Source of the DNA: Vampirovibrio chlorellavorus
GTDB taxonomy: Bacteria; Cyanobacteriota; Vampirovibrionia; Vampirovibrionales; Vampirovibrionaceae
Assembly (NCBI GenBank): GCA_903866275.1
Contig: CAIPMU010000020.1
Location: 124,001 to 188,000 of the forward strand
Direction of reading: 5' to 3'
DNA: 64,000 nucleotides
Positions 43,075 through 54,823 of this stretch are shown in pieces. Numbering within the stretch: position 1 is the stretch's first letter; every line of letters starts with the position of its first letter. Position numbers and translations under genes: made by a program. The notes under the pieces were generated by a model, which made no database searches, had not been told where the DNA came from, and saw nothing but the letters and a program-made list of their open reading frames with translations.

Positions 43075-45045
43075 TTAAACCGAAGCCGGTTCGGCGGCCT
43101 GTGCAAACGGACGCCATTCGGCAATTTGACGCTGAACATAAGCCAGCACCTCGGCTGCGGGAATGTCCTGTGCGCTGTCCTGATCGCGCAGCTTGACTTC
43201 CAGCAGACCTTCAACGGCCTTTTTGCCCGCCGTCACCCGAATGGGGAAGCCAATCAGGTCGGCGTCTTTGAACTTCACGCCAGCGCGCTCGTCGCGGTCA
43301 TCCAGCACCACTTCGATGTCAGCGGCCTGCAATTGTTCGTATAGTTGTACGCCGAGATTCATCTGAGTTTCATCCAGCACGTTGACGGGCACCACGACCA
43401 CTTGATACGGCGCAATCGCCATTGGCCAGATAATGCCGAACTTGTCGTGGAAGCGTTCAATCGCCGCCGCCGCCGTGCGCGTGACGCCAATGCCGTAGCA
43501 CCCCATAATAAAGGGCTGTTCCGTCCCGTCTTCGGCGGTGTACGTTGCACCCATCGAGCCGGAATACTTGGTGCCCAACTGGAAGATGTTCCCGACTTCA
43601 ATGCCTCGGGTCATTTGCAGCGTGCCTTGCTGGCATTCTGCGCAGGTGTCGCCTACATTAGCGCGACGCAGATCTGACTGTAGCTCGTCAGCGTTTTTCT
43701 GTAAGAGCTCTTTGAAATAGGGGCTTTTGTCCCAGTTGAAATTAACAATATGGACATTCTTTTTGTTTCCAGCTATGACAAAGTTTTTCAATTCTAAGAC
43801 AGATTTGTCTAAAATGAAGGGGATGCCAGAATTGTTTGCGAGTTCCGCAAGTGTCCCATATTGCAATGTAATATTCAGAGATGTCGGGAATTGACGATGT
43901 TTTCTAATGTATTCAATGTCTCTGTGAGCATAGGCTTTGTCAGTGAATTCACTAATGTCACCTATACCAATAAATCCGGGTGTCGTTTTTAAATGTTCCC
44001 AAATTTCTTTTTCGTCTGCTGGACGTATTTCTTGGGCTTGAACGGCGTTTAATACTTTTATCTCTTCAGCTTTTAAGTCGCCTCTGATTAGTACAATAAA
44101 GGGCTCATTTTGCTCATTCATATATAAAATAGCTTTACAGATCAGAGTAGGCGGGCAGTTGAGTTGTTTGCAAAGTTGCTCAATTGTTTTAGTGCCTGGC
44201 GTCTCAACTTCTTCATAAGCTTTATACTTTGAGAATATATCAGTGCCATCAGTGATTACTGGTTCTAAATTATTTGATCCTTCAAACATAATTTTTTTAT
44301 TGGGTAAAATTGAATCCGCGCGTTCCACGTTGGCGGCGTAGTCGCAGTGGTCGCAGAAGAAGACTTCGTTTTCGCCGCTTTCCTGTTCGCCGGGGGCAAT
44401 GCGGGTGAGGACCATGTATTCGTGGCTGACGCTGCCGCCGATTGAGCCGCTGTCACTGCGCACTTGGCGGGTTTCCAGGCCGCAGCGGTTGAAGATGCGG
44501 GTGTAGGTGGCCGCCATACTCTCATATTCACGTTCCAGGCACTCCTGCGAGGCGTGGAAGCTGTAGGCGTCCTTCATGATGAACTCGCGGCCACGCAGTA
44601 AGCCAAAGCGGGGGCGGATTTCATCGCGGTACTTGGTTTGAATCTGGTACAGATTCACGGGTAACTGGCGGTAAGAGCGCACTTCTTTTGTGGCGATGTC
44701 GGTGATGACTTCTTCAGCCGTGGGGGCCAGCCCGTACCAGCGATCGTGGCGATCTTTCACGCGCATCATCAGGTCGCCGTATATATCCCATCGGCCAGAA
44801 GCCTGCCAAACTTCGGCGGGTTGCAGGATGGGCATCAGCAATTCTTGCGCGCCTGCCCGATCCATCTCTTCGCGCACGATTTGGTCTACTTTGCGCAGTA
44901 CGCGCCACATCAGAGGCAGATAGTTGTACACGCCATTGGCCAAACGCCGGATATACCCGGCTCGCACCAACAGTTGATGGCTGACCACTTCGGCCTCAGC
45001 CGGGTTTTCCCGTAGGGTGGGTGCTAATAGTCTGGTCATTTTCAT
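43075..45045 (-). CDS. proS: Prolyl-tRNA synthetase, bacterial type, with composition-shifted editing domain
   Basis: Charges tRNA-Pro. Class II motifs are seen: motif 1/2 region (LLMPILQPAEVWQASGRW, YRDEIRPRFGLLRGREFIMKD) and motif 3 (GCYGIGVTRTAAAAIERF), followed by the anticodon-binding domain. Between them is the INS/YbaK-like editing domain (TIEQLCKQLNCPPTLICKAI, PGFIGIGDISEFTDKAYAHR) that deacylates mischarged Ala-tRNA-Pro. From roughly 43,700 to 44,310 this inserted part is visibly AT-rich while both flanks are GC-rich, as if the editing domain alone was replaced by recombination. Length 656, at the long end of bacterial ProRS. Confidence 0.96.
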   Translation of the reverse strand: MKMTRLLAPTLRENPAEAEVVSHQLLVRAGYIRRLANGVYNYLPLMWRVLRKVDQIVREEMDRAGAQELLMPILQPAEVWQASGRWDIYGDLMMRVKDRHDRWYGLAPTAEEVITDIATKEVRSYRQLPVNLYQIQTKYRDEIRPRFGLLRGREFIMKDAYSFHASQECLEREYESMAATYTRIFNRCGLETRQVRSDSGSIGGSVSHEYMVLTRIAPGEQESGENEVFFCDHCDYAANVERADSILPNKKIMFEGSNNLEPVITDGTDIFSKYKAYEEVETPGTKTIEQLCKQLNCPPTLICKAILYMNEQNEPFIVLIRGDLKAEEIKVLNAVQAQEIRPADEKEIWEHLKTTPGFIGIGDISEFTDKAYAHRDIEYIRKHRQFPTSLNITLQYGTLAELANNSGIPFILDKSVLELKNFVIAGNKKNVHIVNFNWDKSPYFKELLQKNADELQSDLRRANVGDTCAECQQGTLQMTRGIEVGNIFQLGTKYSGSMGATYTAEDGTEQPFIMGCYGIGVTRTAAAAIERFHDKFGIIWPMAIAPYQVVVVPVNVLDETQMNLGVQLYEQLQAADIEVVLDDRDERAGVKFKDADLIGFPIRVTAGKKAVEGLLEVKLRDQDSAQDIPAAEVLAYVQRQIAEWRPFAQAAEPASV

Positions 45046-45191
45046 GGCTTAAATTCTCTTCCGCTTGATCGTCTTTAAATGCTATAGATGATTTAAAATG
45101 CTAGGCGTGGATGCTGAGTCCTCATGGAGCCACTTTGGGCCAGGATAGTCTGCCACCACTCTCTTATCTTATTTTAAAGATGCCCAATTGG

Positions 45192-45224
45192 AAAGGGCAC
45201 CCGGTGCGAGTCCGGATGCCCTTT
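45192..45224. terminator. Terminator-like hairpin between ftsH and proS
   Basis: Stem AAAGGGCA / TGCCCTTT reinforced by an inner CCGG/CCGG pair. It follows the minus-strand ftsH by 28 bp. The T run is short, so efficiency is uncertain. Confidence 0.6.
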
Positions 45225-45251
45225 TGAAAAATTGATGAAAACAGGTTGGCC

Positions 45252-47396
45252 TTAAGTGTGGGAGTCCTGACTACCCACTGGCTCGGTCACACAGGCTTCA
45301 GCGCCTGTGGGCTGGATGATCAGCGGGCTTTCCTTGTGGGGAGCATCTGCGTTCTTCTTGGGGACGTCCCGGCGGCCGCTGCCATTGGTGCGTGCTGCTT
45401 TGACTTCATCCCAAATATCGATGACTTCCTTGTCATCCAGCGTTTCTTTCTCCAAGAGGACTTTTACCACAGCATCCAGCACATCGCGGTTCTCGGTCAG
45501 CAAGGATTTGGCATATTCATACTGGCTGTCTACAATCAATTTGACTTCGCGGTCAATGATGGTGGCCACTTCCTCGCCGTAATCACGCTCGGTACCAAAG
45601 TCACGGCCCATGAAGACGTGCTCGTTGCGCTTACCGTAAGTGATAGGGCCCAGTTTTTCGTTCATGCCGTAGGCGGTCACGATGCGACGGGCAATGGAGG
45701 TGACTTTCTCCAGGTCGTTGCTCGCGCCGGTGGTGATGTCCTGGAATACCACTTCCTCGGCAGCACGGCCGCCCAAGGCCATTGCGATGGTGGAGATGAG
45801 CTGGTTCTTGCTGACGTGGACTTTATCGGCATCGGGCATCGTCCAGGTCAAGCCCAGCGCCATCCCGCGGGGGATGATGGTGACTTTGCGCAAGGGATCG
45901 CAACCGGGGGTCATAATCGCCACCAGTGCGTGCCCGACTTCGTGGTAGGCGGTCAGTTCCTTGTCGGTCTCGGACATGATCTTGTTTTTCTTCTCGGGCC
46001 CGGCCAGCACCTTGTCGATCGAGTTTTCAATGTCGCTCTGATGAATGACATCCTTGTTGTAGCGGGCCGCGAGCAGCGCGCCTTCGTTCAGCAGGTTGGC
46101 CAGATCGGCACCGGTAAAGCCGGGGGTACGCTTGGCGAGGAGTTTCAAGTCTACATCGCTGGCCAAGGGCTTTCCTTTGGCGTGGACTTTCAGGATCTGT
46201 TCGCGCCCTTGGACATCGGGACGGTCGATCATGACCTGGCGATCGAAGCGGCCCGGCCGCAGTAAGGCGTTATCCAGAATGTCGGGGCGGTTGGTAGCGG
46301 CGATGACGATGATCCCGGCATGCGGGTCAAAGCCGTCCATTTCCACCAGTAACTGGTTGAGGGTCTGTTCGCGCTCATCGTGACCGCCACCCATGCCCGC
46401 GCCACGCTGGCGACCGACGGCATCGATTTCGTCCACGAAGATAATGCAGGGAGCGTGCTTTTTGGCCTGTTCAAACAGGTCACGTACCCGGCTGGCGCCG
46501 ACGCCCACGAACATTTCCACAAAGTCGGAACCGGAAATGGTGAAAAAGGGCACGCCCGCTTCTCCTGCAACGGCTTTGGCCAACAGGGTTTTACCGGTAC
46601 CGGGAGAACCCACCAGCAAGACGCCTTTGGGGATTTTTGCGCCCAACTTCTGGTAGCGTTCGCCATTTTTCAGGAAGTCCACGACTTCTTCCAGTTCGGC
46701 CTTGGCTTCATCAATCCCGGCCACGTCGCTGAAAGTGATTTTAACTTTGCTGTCCATGTTCATTTTGGCGCGGCTTTTGCCGAAGGACATGGCCTGAGAG
46801 CCCCCACCCTGTGCGCTGCGGAGCAGGATGTAGATGAAGCCGATTAGAATCAACGGGAGAAAGAACGAGGTCAGGATGCCCAGCCATGCGCCTTCCGTTT
46901 TGGGTTCCTGGAAGGTAAAGGCCACGTGGTTTCGTTGCAGGACCGGAACCAGTAACTGAACACCAGCCCCGCCTTCCTCAGGCAGAATGGTTCTGAACTG
47001 GGATGACTTGGTGCCCAGGTGATTCCCTGAAGGTAGTATACCTTGTGGCGTTCCGGGATTGACTTCCGGCGGTGCTTTTAAAGTGTCGGCGCCTTGCCCT
47101 GGCGGGTTTGGGGGCATCGTTGCGGAAGGACTGGGTGATGTTGACTCTTCCGTTTTGGGGATGACAGCAGTGGTGGGGGTGTTCTGTGAGGATAAGCTAC
47201 TGGTGTAACCAAATGCCTGATTGCCTTCGAATTTCACCGAAGTAATTTCATGTTTTTCTACCCGGGCGACAAATTCGGAGTAGGTTTGCTCCGTCGGTCC
47301 GGATGAAGCATTGGGTTTGAGCACCATAGGGATGAACAGGAACAGAAAAATCAGGATCATCAGGATCCAGAAACCCGTGAGTTGATGTTTTTTCAT
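45252..47396 (-). CDS. ftsH: ATP-dependent zinc metalloprotease FtsH
   Basis: Membrane-anchored AAA+ protease degrading misfolded membrane proteins and regulators. Two membrane helices (residues about 8-26 and 180-200) flank the periplasmic part; then come Walker A GSPGTGKT, Walker [13 protein letters not shown], the second region of homology [20 protein letters not shown] and the protease site [10 protein letters not shown] (HExxH). The periplasmic domain is expanded by a Pro/Ser/Thr-rich stretch of roughly 80 residues ([18 protein letters not shown] onward), making the protein 714 rather than about 640 residues. AAGGAT lies about 12 bases before the ATG. Confidence 0.96.
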   Translation of the reverse strand: MKKHQLTGFWILMILIFLFLFIPMVLKPNASSGPTEQTYSEFVARVEKHEITSVKFEGNQAFGYTSSLSSQNTPTTAVIPKTEESTSPSPSATMPPNPPGQGADTLKAPPEVNPGTPQGILPSGNHLGTKSSQFRTILPEEGGAGVQLLVPVLQRNHVAFTFQEPKTEGAWLGILTSFFLPLILIGFIYILLRSAQGGGSQAMSFGKSRAKMNMDSKVKITFSDVAGIDEAKAELEEVVDFLKNGERYQKLGAKIPKGVLLVGSPGTGKTLLAKAVAGEAGVPFFTISGSDFVEMFVGVGASRVRDLFEQAKKHAPCIIFVDEIDAVGRQRGAGMGGGHDEREQTLNQLLVEMDGFDPHAGIIVIAATNRPDILDNALLRPGRFDRQVMIDRPDVQGREQILKVHAKGKPLASDVDLKLLAKRTPGFTGADLANLLNEGALLAARYNKDVIHQSDIENSIDKVLAGPEKKNKIMSETDKELTAYHEVGHALVAIMTPGCDPLRKVTIIPRGMALGLTWTMPDADKVHVSKNQLISTIAMALGGRAAEEVVFQDITTGASNDLEKVTSIARRIVTAYGMNEKLGPITYGKRNEHVFMGRDFGTERDYGEEVATIIDREVKLIVDSQYEYAKSLLTENRDVLDAVVKVLLEKETLDDKEVIDIWDEVKAARTNGSGRRDVPKKNADAPHKESPLIIQPTGAEACVTEPVGSQDSHT

Positions 47397-47891
47397 AAAG
47401 TCCGCTGATCCTTCTTGTCGGGTTAATAAATTTGGAAGCTGTTCCTCTAGAGATTGTCAGAAAACCCGGTGCTTTCTCTATCGCCAATGCGTGGTATTCC
47501 AAAAGACTCTCTATGTCAGGAGACAGGTTATACGTGAGCTACGCAACAGATGCGAAAAGCGTAGACTTGATTATAACATATCCGGTCTGTGGGCCGGGCA
47601 TTGGCTGAATTCGAGTCAATCATTCAGAGGGATTGGTTTTGCTTTGTTCGGTTGGCGGGTTTACGCCGTTGGGGGTTTCGCTCGTACCAGGGGTTGCTCT
47701 GACATTCTGAACCGTCTGTTTTAGAGGGGCCAGAGGGTGCTTCCGTTGGTTTTGATCCAATCGGAGCGATCATTTTACTTCTGGCTGCGAAGCTGGTAAA
47801 AGTGTAGGGTTATCGTGGCCCCTGTTTGTGGCAGGGCCGCCTTGTGGTAAGATAAACGGTGTTGAGCTTTTAAGGATGGGTTAGAGAGACA
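47397..47891. other. Divergent intergenic region between ftsH and the MerR-like gene
   Basis: About 495 bp. It contains the ftsH promoter candidate (47570-47578) and, near 47,830-47,852, TTGTGG with 16-base spacing to TAAGAT as a possible promoter for the downstream gene, next to a GGCCCCTG/CAGGGCC hairpin. Open frames inside it lack ribosome binding sites and I take them as chance. The remainder holds nothing I can identify. Confidence 0.5.
47570..47578 (-). promoter_or_regulatory. Extended -10 promoter element, probably for ftsH
   Basis: Minus-strand TGTTATAAT, an extended -10 box identical to that of the RHH gene at 18.7 kb; no good -35 is seen. It would give an ftsH leader of about 165 bases. 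Confidence 0.45.
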
Positions 47892-48557
47892 ATGACATCC
47901 CTGACGACCGAGGATTTTCCCTATACGATTGGCTACGTGATGGAGCTTTTGGGGCTGGATGAGCGGGAGTTGATGACCTACGTCCAGATGTTGAGCCTGT
48001 CTCCCCGCAAGGATGACAAGACGGGTCGGCTGATTTTTACGCATCGTGACATTGAGTCCCTGAAAAAAGCCAAAGATATGAAAAGACATGGGGATAACCC
48101 GGACACCATTGCGCGTCAGTTGGGCGGCAAGCCTGCGGGTCCGGGTGTGGCGCCCGGTTCGATGCAAGCTGGCGTCATGAGCAGTCTGAATGCCCCAGTG
48201 AACAAGTCCACTTACTCGGGTGAGAAGGATTTTGTGTCATCTGGCTCCGGGAAGTCGGCTTATATGTCGAGTGTGACACCCAGCCAGACCCTGCGCCCTT
48301 CGGCCAGCAAAGACAACATCACGGTGATGGTGGAAGCCGTCAGCCAGGTGAAAGAAGGCATCCTCAAGGATCTCTCCCGCCTGCTGGATGACAAGCTCTC
48401 CGGGTTGGATGAAGTGGTGGTGGAGTTGATTCGCTGCAAGAGTGAGAATGATACGCTGAAGAAAAAGCTGGATGAGGCCGTGCGCAGCAAAGAAGCGCTG
48501 GAGTATGAGCTGTCTCGCTTTAAGCCGGTGCAATTCGGGTTTTACCGCAAGACCTAA
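47892..48557 (+). CDS. MerR-like winged-helix protein with C-terminal coiled coil
   Basis: 221 residues. The N-terminal 70 (YTIGYVMELLGLDERELMTY, RLIFTHRDIESLKKAKDMKR) follow the MerR pattern: helix-turn-helix, then the wing with LIFTHRDIE. A low-complexity Ser/Gly linker of about 60 residues follows, then a long helix with heptad pattern (KSENDTLKKKLDEAVRSKEA) that should dimerise. No effector-binding Cys or ligand domain is visible, so it may act structurally or as a partition/segregation-like DNA-binding protein rather than a sensor. GAGAGA precedes the ATG. Confidence 0.65.
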   Translation: MTSLTTEDFPYTIGYVMELLGLDERELMTYVQMLSLSPRKDDKTGRLIFTHRDIESLKKAKDMKRHGDNPDTIARQLGGKPAGPGVAPGSMQAGVMSSLNAPVNKSTYSGEKDFVSSGSGKSAYMSSVTPSQTLRPSASKDNITVMVEAVSQVKEGILKDLSRLLDDKLSGLDEVVVELIRCKSENDTLKKKLDEAVRSKEALEYELSRFKPVQFGFYRKT

Positions 48558-48747
48558 TCGCTTGTCTTCGTTCTGATTGGATGACATGGCGTGGTGATTC
48601 GTGCAGTCTCGATAGTGATTTTTCGGGTTGAGTTGAGTATTTGCATGGGCTGAAGTCGTCTGTGGGGTTTTAAGAAATTTTTTTAAATGCTTTTTTGCGA
48701 GTTGCCCTCAAGTTTTTGGGTATCCGGACGATACTTGAATAGGTGAA

Positions 48748-49494
48748 TTGAATTTAAGTAGGAGTATTGAGAGTGTACCCCCCCCCCCCGAAAACTTAAT
48801 GATTGAGCTGCGATTGCTTTGGTGCTCTCTGCGCTCTTGGTTGGGGCGGCCTAGCCCTAGGCTGAGTGCGCTGGCTTTAAAGTGGCTGGGTTGGCTCCCT
48901 TCGGTGTGTCATCGTCGTTGGGCGAACGAGCAGGGCTTTACCTTGGCTGAATTGCTGATTTCCTTAGCGATTCTGGGTGTGATTGCCACGTTTACAATCC
49001 CTAAAATTATATCGGGTCAGCAAAATGGCAGATACAACACTGCAGCACACGAGGTGGTTGCGATGGTTTCTGCCGCTTATCAGCAGGCTCAGGCTGCTGG
49101 CACGGTGAATGGCAATACACAAATGGGGGATTTAACGCCTTACATGAATTATGTGAGGGTGGATACCAGTTCAACCATTAATGATCGTTTTGGCTGGGGG
49201 AATCAAAGTTGTTCTAGTTCTACGTGGATTTGTTTAAAACTTCATAATGGTGGCATTGCCTGGATGGCCTCTCCTAGCGCCAATGTTTCGTTTGGTGGGG
49301 CTTCAAGTTTAAACATGAACTGGTTGAATTTTGATCCGGATGCTTCCGTGAATCAAGCTGCCAGTGGTATCTCATTTGCGCTTTATTATAATGGCCAAAT
49401 TACTAACTTTCGTGATTTGAAATCTGGTACGGTCAATAGTAACGGGGCCGTGCCTGCAGAACCCAATAGCACCCCCAGTTGGTTTACTTGGTAG
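48748..49494 (+). CDS. Prepilin-like protein with long leader and poly-C tract
   Basis: Paralogue of the 2.2-kb prepilin. The N-methylation motif G/FTLAELLISLAILGVIATF begins about 65 residues after the first possible start, and the C-terminal domain shares DLTPYMNYVRVDTS, the Cys pair with CLKLHNGG, and the TPSWFTW end. Upstream the frame includes four Pro codons from a C12 tract. The in-frame TTG at 48748 lacks a usable ribosome binding site and the ATG at 48799 has none; the best start, GTG 48773 with TAGGAG 8 bases upstream, is out of frame at 12 C and in frame at 13. Expression may thus be phase-variable. A 48-residue leader from ATG 48799 would be exceptionally long. Confidence 0.75.
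   Translation: MNLSRSIESVPPPPENLMIELRLLWCSLRSWLGRPSPRLSALALKWLGWLPSVCHRRWANEQGFTLAELLISLAILGVIATFTIPKIISGQQNGRYNTAAHEVVAMVSAAYQQAQAAGTVNGNTQMGDLTPYMNYVRVDTSSTINDRFGWGNQSCSSSTWICLKLHNGGIAWMASPSANVSFGGASSLNMNWLNFDPDASVNQAASGISFALYYNGQITNFRDLKSGTVNSNGAVPAEPNSTPSWFTW
48778..48789. repeat. 12-base C homopolymer in the prepilin 5' coding region
   Basis: C12 immediately follows GTGTA, 3-16 bases after the well-placed GTG start at 48773. One added or two lost C would fuse that start to the prepilin frame. It is the second of only two long G/C runs seen in the window, both at prepilin loci. Confidence 0.9.
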
Positions 49495-49559
49495 TGTGTG
49501 GGTGTTGTTTCATCTTTAGCGGTTAGCGACACGGTATAAACACCATTAACGCTGTTTTA

Positions 49560-51779
<2,220 letters not shown>

Positions 51780-51945
51780 GTGGGCTGTTGTCCTTTCTCT
51801 ATCCGGGTGAAACTGGATTCAGTGTGCCTTTTAACCAAGTGATTGAATCATTTTAATTGAACTCAATGGATTGAATTTAATTAAAATCTGGTGCTGACAA
51901 TCTGGCGCTTGTTTTTAATCTCTGTATTTTAATCCAAACACTGGC

Positions 51946-53127
51946 TTAGGCGGATTCTTCTGTTTTAACTGGCGTTACCGGGTTAGCCCAGTTCGGTGGG
52001 CCTCCGGGAAATTCCAGATGCACCACCCGTTGGGGCAAGGGCAGGTTAATTTTTTCTTCAAGCAGGCGCTCATGCAGTGCTTTCAAGAGTTCGTGCTTGA
52101 CCAGCGCCGCATCCATCGGAATGGTAAAGGGCATTTGCACGGTCATATTGATCCACGCTTCGCCGTAGGAGACAAAGCGTACCAGGGGGGTAAACGTAAT
52201 GGCCTTGTTTTTCCCGCTGGATTTTTGGCGCACCAGCTTGAGGCCCACGGTTTCCGCCACTGCCAGCACGATGGTTTCCAGTTGGGCCAAATCGGTGGTC
52301 AAGGGAATCGCCAGGGGTAAGCTGATGGTTAAGTCCGGGTGCGGTTGTTTATAACTGATGATCATATTAGAAGCCAGCTTGCTATTCGGCAAAATTAGCA
52401 AATTCCCCGAGAGTTGGCGCAGGGTGGTGGTGCGCCAGGCGATGTCCACCACTTCGCCGGTTTGACCGTTTTCCAGCTGAATGGTGCTGCCTACTTTAAT
52501 TTGTCGGGCCAGCAGCATTTGAATGCCCGCAAACAGGTTGGCCAATGTATCTTGCAGCGCCAGCGAAATGGCCAGACCGCCCACCCCCAGGGCGGTAATC
52601 AGTGGCACCACGGAGATATTCAGGGTTTGCAGCAACATCAGCGCGCCCATGACATACACGGTCACACGCACAATATTTTCAAAGATGGAGGTGTTGGGCA
52701 GCGCCGAAAACACCGTGGAATACTTGAGGTAAAACCGCAGCACCGAAACCGCCACTCTGGCCAGCAGTCGAATGGACAGCATCATGGCGATGATGAATAC
52801 CAGATGTCGCACCAGCGTGACCTGATTGTCCTGCAGGAAGGGCATGCCGTAGGTGGCCATGTAAATGGCCCACATGGTAAACAGCCAGAAAATCACACCG
52901 CGTAGGGTATCCGTAATTTGCTGGTTCAGCTCCAGCGAGGTGTGTTTGAGAATTTCCTGCACCGCGCGCAACATAATTCGGTCCGCAATCCAGCCCACCA
53001 CCAGACCCAGAAATACGGTAATGCCCGGCCAGGTCCAGGGTTCCCATGCCAATAGCAAGGGCGGGGTTTTCAGCGATCCATGCTGTAACAGGGCTTGGTT
53101 CAAAACGGTGTTGACGTCACGAAACAT
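51946..53127 (-). CDS. MscS-family mechanosensitive channel
   Basis: 393 residues with four to five N-terminal membrane helices and the conserved pore helix TM3 with a Gly/Ala-rich pattern (VPLITALGVGGLAISLALQD), followed by the cytoplasmic beta domain (VGSTIQLENGQTGEVVDIAW, TTLRQLSGNLLILPNSKLAS) and alpha/beta C-terminal cage. It releases ions and osmolytes upon hypoosmotic shock. Length is longer than E. coli MscS (286) because of the extra helices, as in YbdG-like members. It stands alone. Confidence 0.92.
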   Translation of the reverse strand: MFRDVNTVLNQALLQHGSLKTPPLLLAWEPWTWPGITVFLGLVVGWIADRIMLRAVQEILKHTSLELNQQITDTLRGVIFWLFTMWAIYMATYGMPFLQDNQVTLVRHLVFIIAMMLSIRLLARVAVSVLRFYLKYSTVFSALPNTSIFENIVRVTVYVMGALMLLQTLNISVVPLITALGVGGLAISLALQDTLANLFAGIQMLLARQIKVGSTIQLENGQTGEVVDIAWRTTTLRQLSGNLLILPNSKLASNMIISYKQPHPDLTISLPLAIPLTTDLAQLETIVLAVAETVGLKLVRQKSSGKNKAITFTPLVRFVSYGEAWINMTVQMPFTIPMDAALVKHELLKALHERLLEEKINLPLPQRVVHLEFPGGPPNWANPVTPVKTEESA

Positions 53128-53324
53128 ACGATTGGTCTGGGTTCTCCCTCAGCTGAAATCCGGATTTCGGGCGGGCCACAGGTGTGGGCGTGACGCATCC
53201 CTCTGGCGCGTTTTTCACTTTAACCCCGGCTGCTCTGTCAAAACTTCACCCGATGAACGATCAGGTGCTGCGTTTATTATGACATCGAAACGGGCCCAGC
53301 AGAACTACTCGACGGATGGATTTG

Positions 53325-54620
53325 CTATAAGCCGAAACGGGCATATACCGCAGGCACGTTGCGGAGGTAATCCGCCACATCGAAGCAAGCTTCAATGTCT
53401 TCGGGGGATAACTTGGTCAATACATCCGGGTCGCCAAGCAGGTTGGCCTTGAAATCGCCACCAATGACATTCCACGCCGTATGCGCGTTTTTTTGCACCA
53501 GTCGGTAAGCGTCCTCTCGACTCATCCCCTGATCGATTAGGGATAACAGCACACGCTGCGAGAAGATAATGCCCCCAAAGCGGTTCATGTTGACGCGCAT
53601 GTTGTCCTCATGCACCACCAAATCCTGCATGACGGTGTTGAAGCGGTTGAGCATGTAGTGCGCCAGAATAAAGGCATCCGGGAAAATCACTCGTTCCACG
53701 GAGCTGTGGCTGATGTCCCGTTCGTGCCAGAGCACCACGTTTTCCAGCGCCGGGGTGATGTAGGCGCGCAGCATACGGGCTAGTCCCGTCAAGTTCTCCG
53801 AACTGATGGGGTTGCGCTTGTGAGGCATGGCCGAAGATCCTTTTTGCCCTTTGGCAAAGCCTTCTTCCACTTCTAAAATATCTGTTTTTTGCAAGGCGCG
53901 AATTTCCACCGCGAATTTCTCAATCGAAGTGGCCAACGAGCCCAGCGCAATAAAGAATTGCGCGTGAATATCGCGGGAAATCACTTGGGTAGAAGTGCGG
54001 GCAGGCTTTAAACCCAGCAACTCGCATACTTGTTCTTCCACGGCTGGGCTGATGTTGGAATAGGAGCCCATGGCGCCGCTGATTTGCCCTACCCGGTTTT
54101 CTTCCAGCGCGTCGTTTAGGCGTTTCTGCTGACGCTCCAGTTCATCCATCCAGTTGAGCAGCTTGAGCCCAAAGGTGATGGGTTCGCCGTGAATCCCATG
54201 AGAGCGGCCCACCATGACGGTATCCCGGTGCAGCACCGCTTTGGCCTTGACGGTGTCAATCAGGGTGGCCAATTTGTCGGTGATCAGCTTTCCCGCAGTC
54301 TGGATTTGCAGGGCCAACGCGGTGTCAATCAGGTCAGAGCTGGTCATGCCCATGTGCACAAAGCGGGAATTCTCGCCCACGTGCTCCGCCACATCCGTCA
54401 GGAAGGCGATCACATCATGGCGCACTTCGGCTTCAATCTCATCGATGCGGTCAATGTCAAAGCCCGCTTTGGCCCGCACATCGGCGGTAACGCCAGCGGG
54501 TACCAGACCCATGCGCTCCTGGACTTCCAGAACGGCGAGCTCAACCGTCAACCAGGTTTCAAAGACGGCATGGCGGGTCCACAGGGCGGACATTTCAGGG
54601 AGGGTATAGCGTTCAATCAT
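53325..54620 (-). CDS. purB: Adenylosuccinate lyase
   Basis: Catalyses fumarate elimination from SAICAR and adenylosuccinate in purine synthesis. The fumarase/ASL superfamily signature SSAMPHKRNPISSENLTG contains the flexible catalytic loop, and TSSDLIDTALALQ plus GRSHGIHGEPITFGLKLLNW are the other conserved regions. The frame extends upstream to 54773, but the Met at 54620 (MIERYTLPEM) matches the family N-terminus and gives 431 residues, the usual length. No clear ribosome binding site precedes it. Confidence 0.95.
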   Translation of the reverse strand: MIERYTLPEMSALWTRHAVFETWLTVELAVLEVQERMGLVPAGVTADVRAKAGFDIDRIDEIEAEVRHDVIAFLTDVAEHVGENSRFVHMGMTSSDLIDTALALQIQTAGKLITDKLATLIDTVKAKAVLHRDTVMVGRSHGIHGEPITFGLKLLNWMDELERQQKRLNDALEENRVGQISGAMGSYSNISPAVEEQVCELLGLKPARTSTQVISRDIHAQFFIALGSLATSIEKFAVEIRALQKTDILEVEEGFAKGQKGSSAMPHKRNPISSENLTGLARMLRAYITPALENVVLWHERDISHSSVERVIFPDAFILAHYMLNRFNTVMQDLVVHEDNMRVNMNRFGGIIFSQRVLLSLIDQGMSREDAYRLVQKNAHTAWNVIGGDFKANLLGDPDVLTKLSPEDIEACFDVADYLRNVPAVYARFGL

Positions 54621-54823
54621 GGCGGTAGGGGCTTCTCTAAAGAAATCAACTATTTTTCCGATTATTTTGCGCCAGACAGACCGCATAATCAAGGAACGGG
54701 AAAGGACCGGGCATGCTGAGCCATCTGCAAGGGCCTTGTCGTCTCTCCAGCGTGTTTCGCTCGTCAGGGCCATTTAGCGCCATTCTTCCGAAAGCAATTT
54801 TGTGGTCAAGGAGGGTACTTCAG

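Noticed and set aside
45246-46265. 339-codon plus-strand frame
   Set aside because: Antisense shadow of ftsH; no family features and no ribosome binding site.
47491-47724. 77-codon plus-strand frame between ftsH and the MerR-like gene
   Set aside because: No ribosome binding site, and it covers the probable ftsH promoter.
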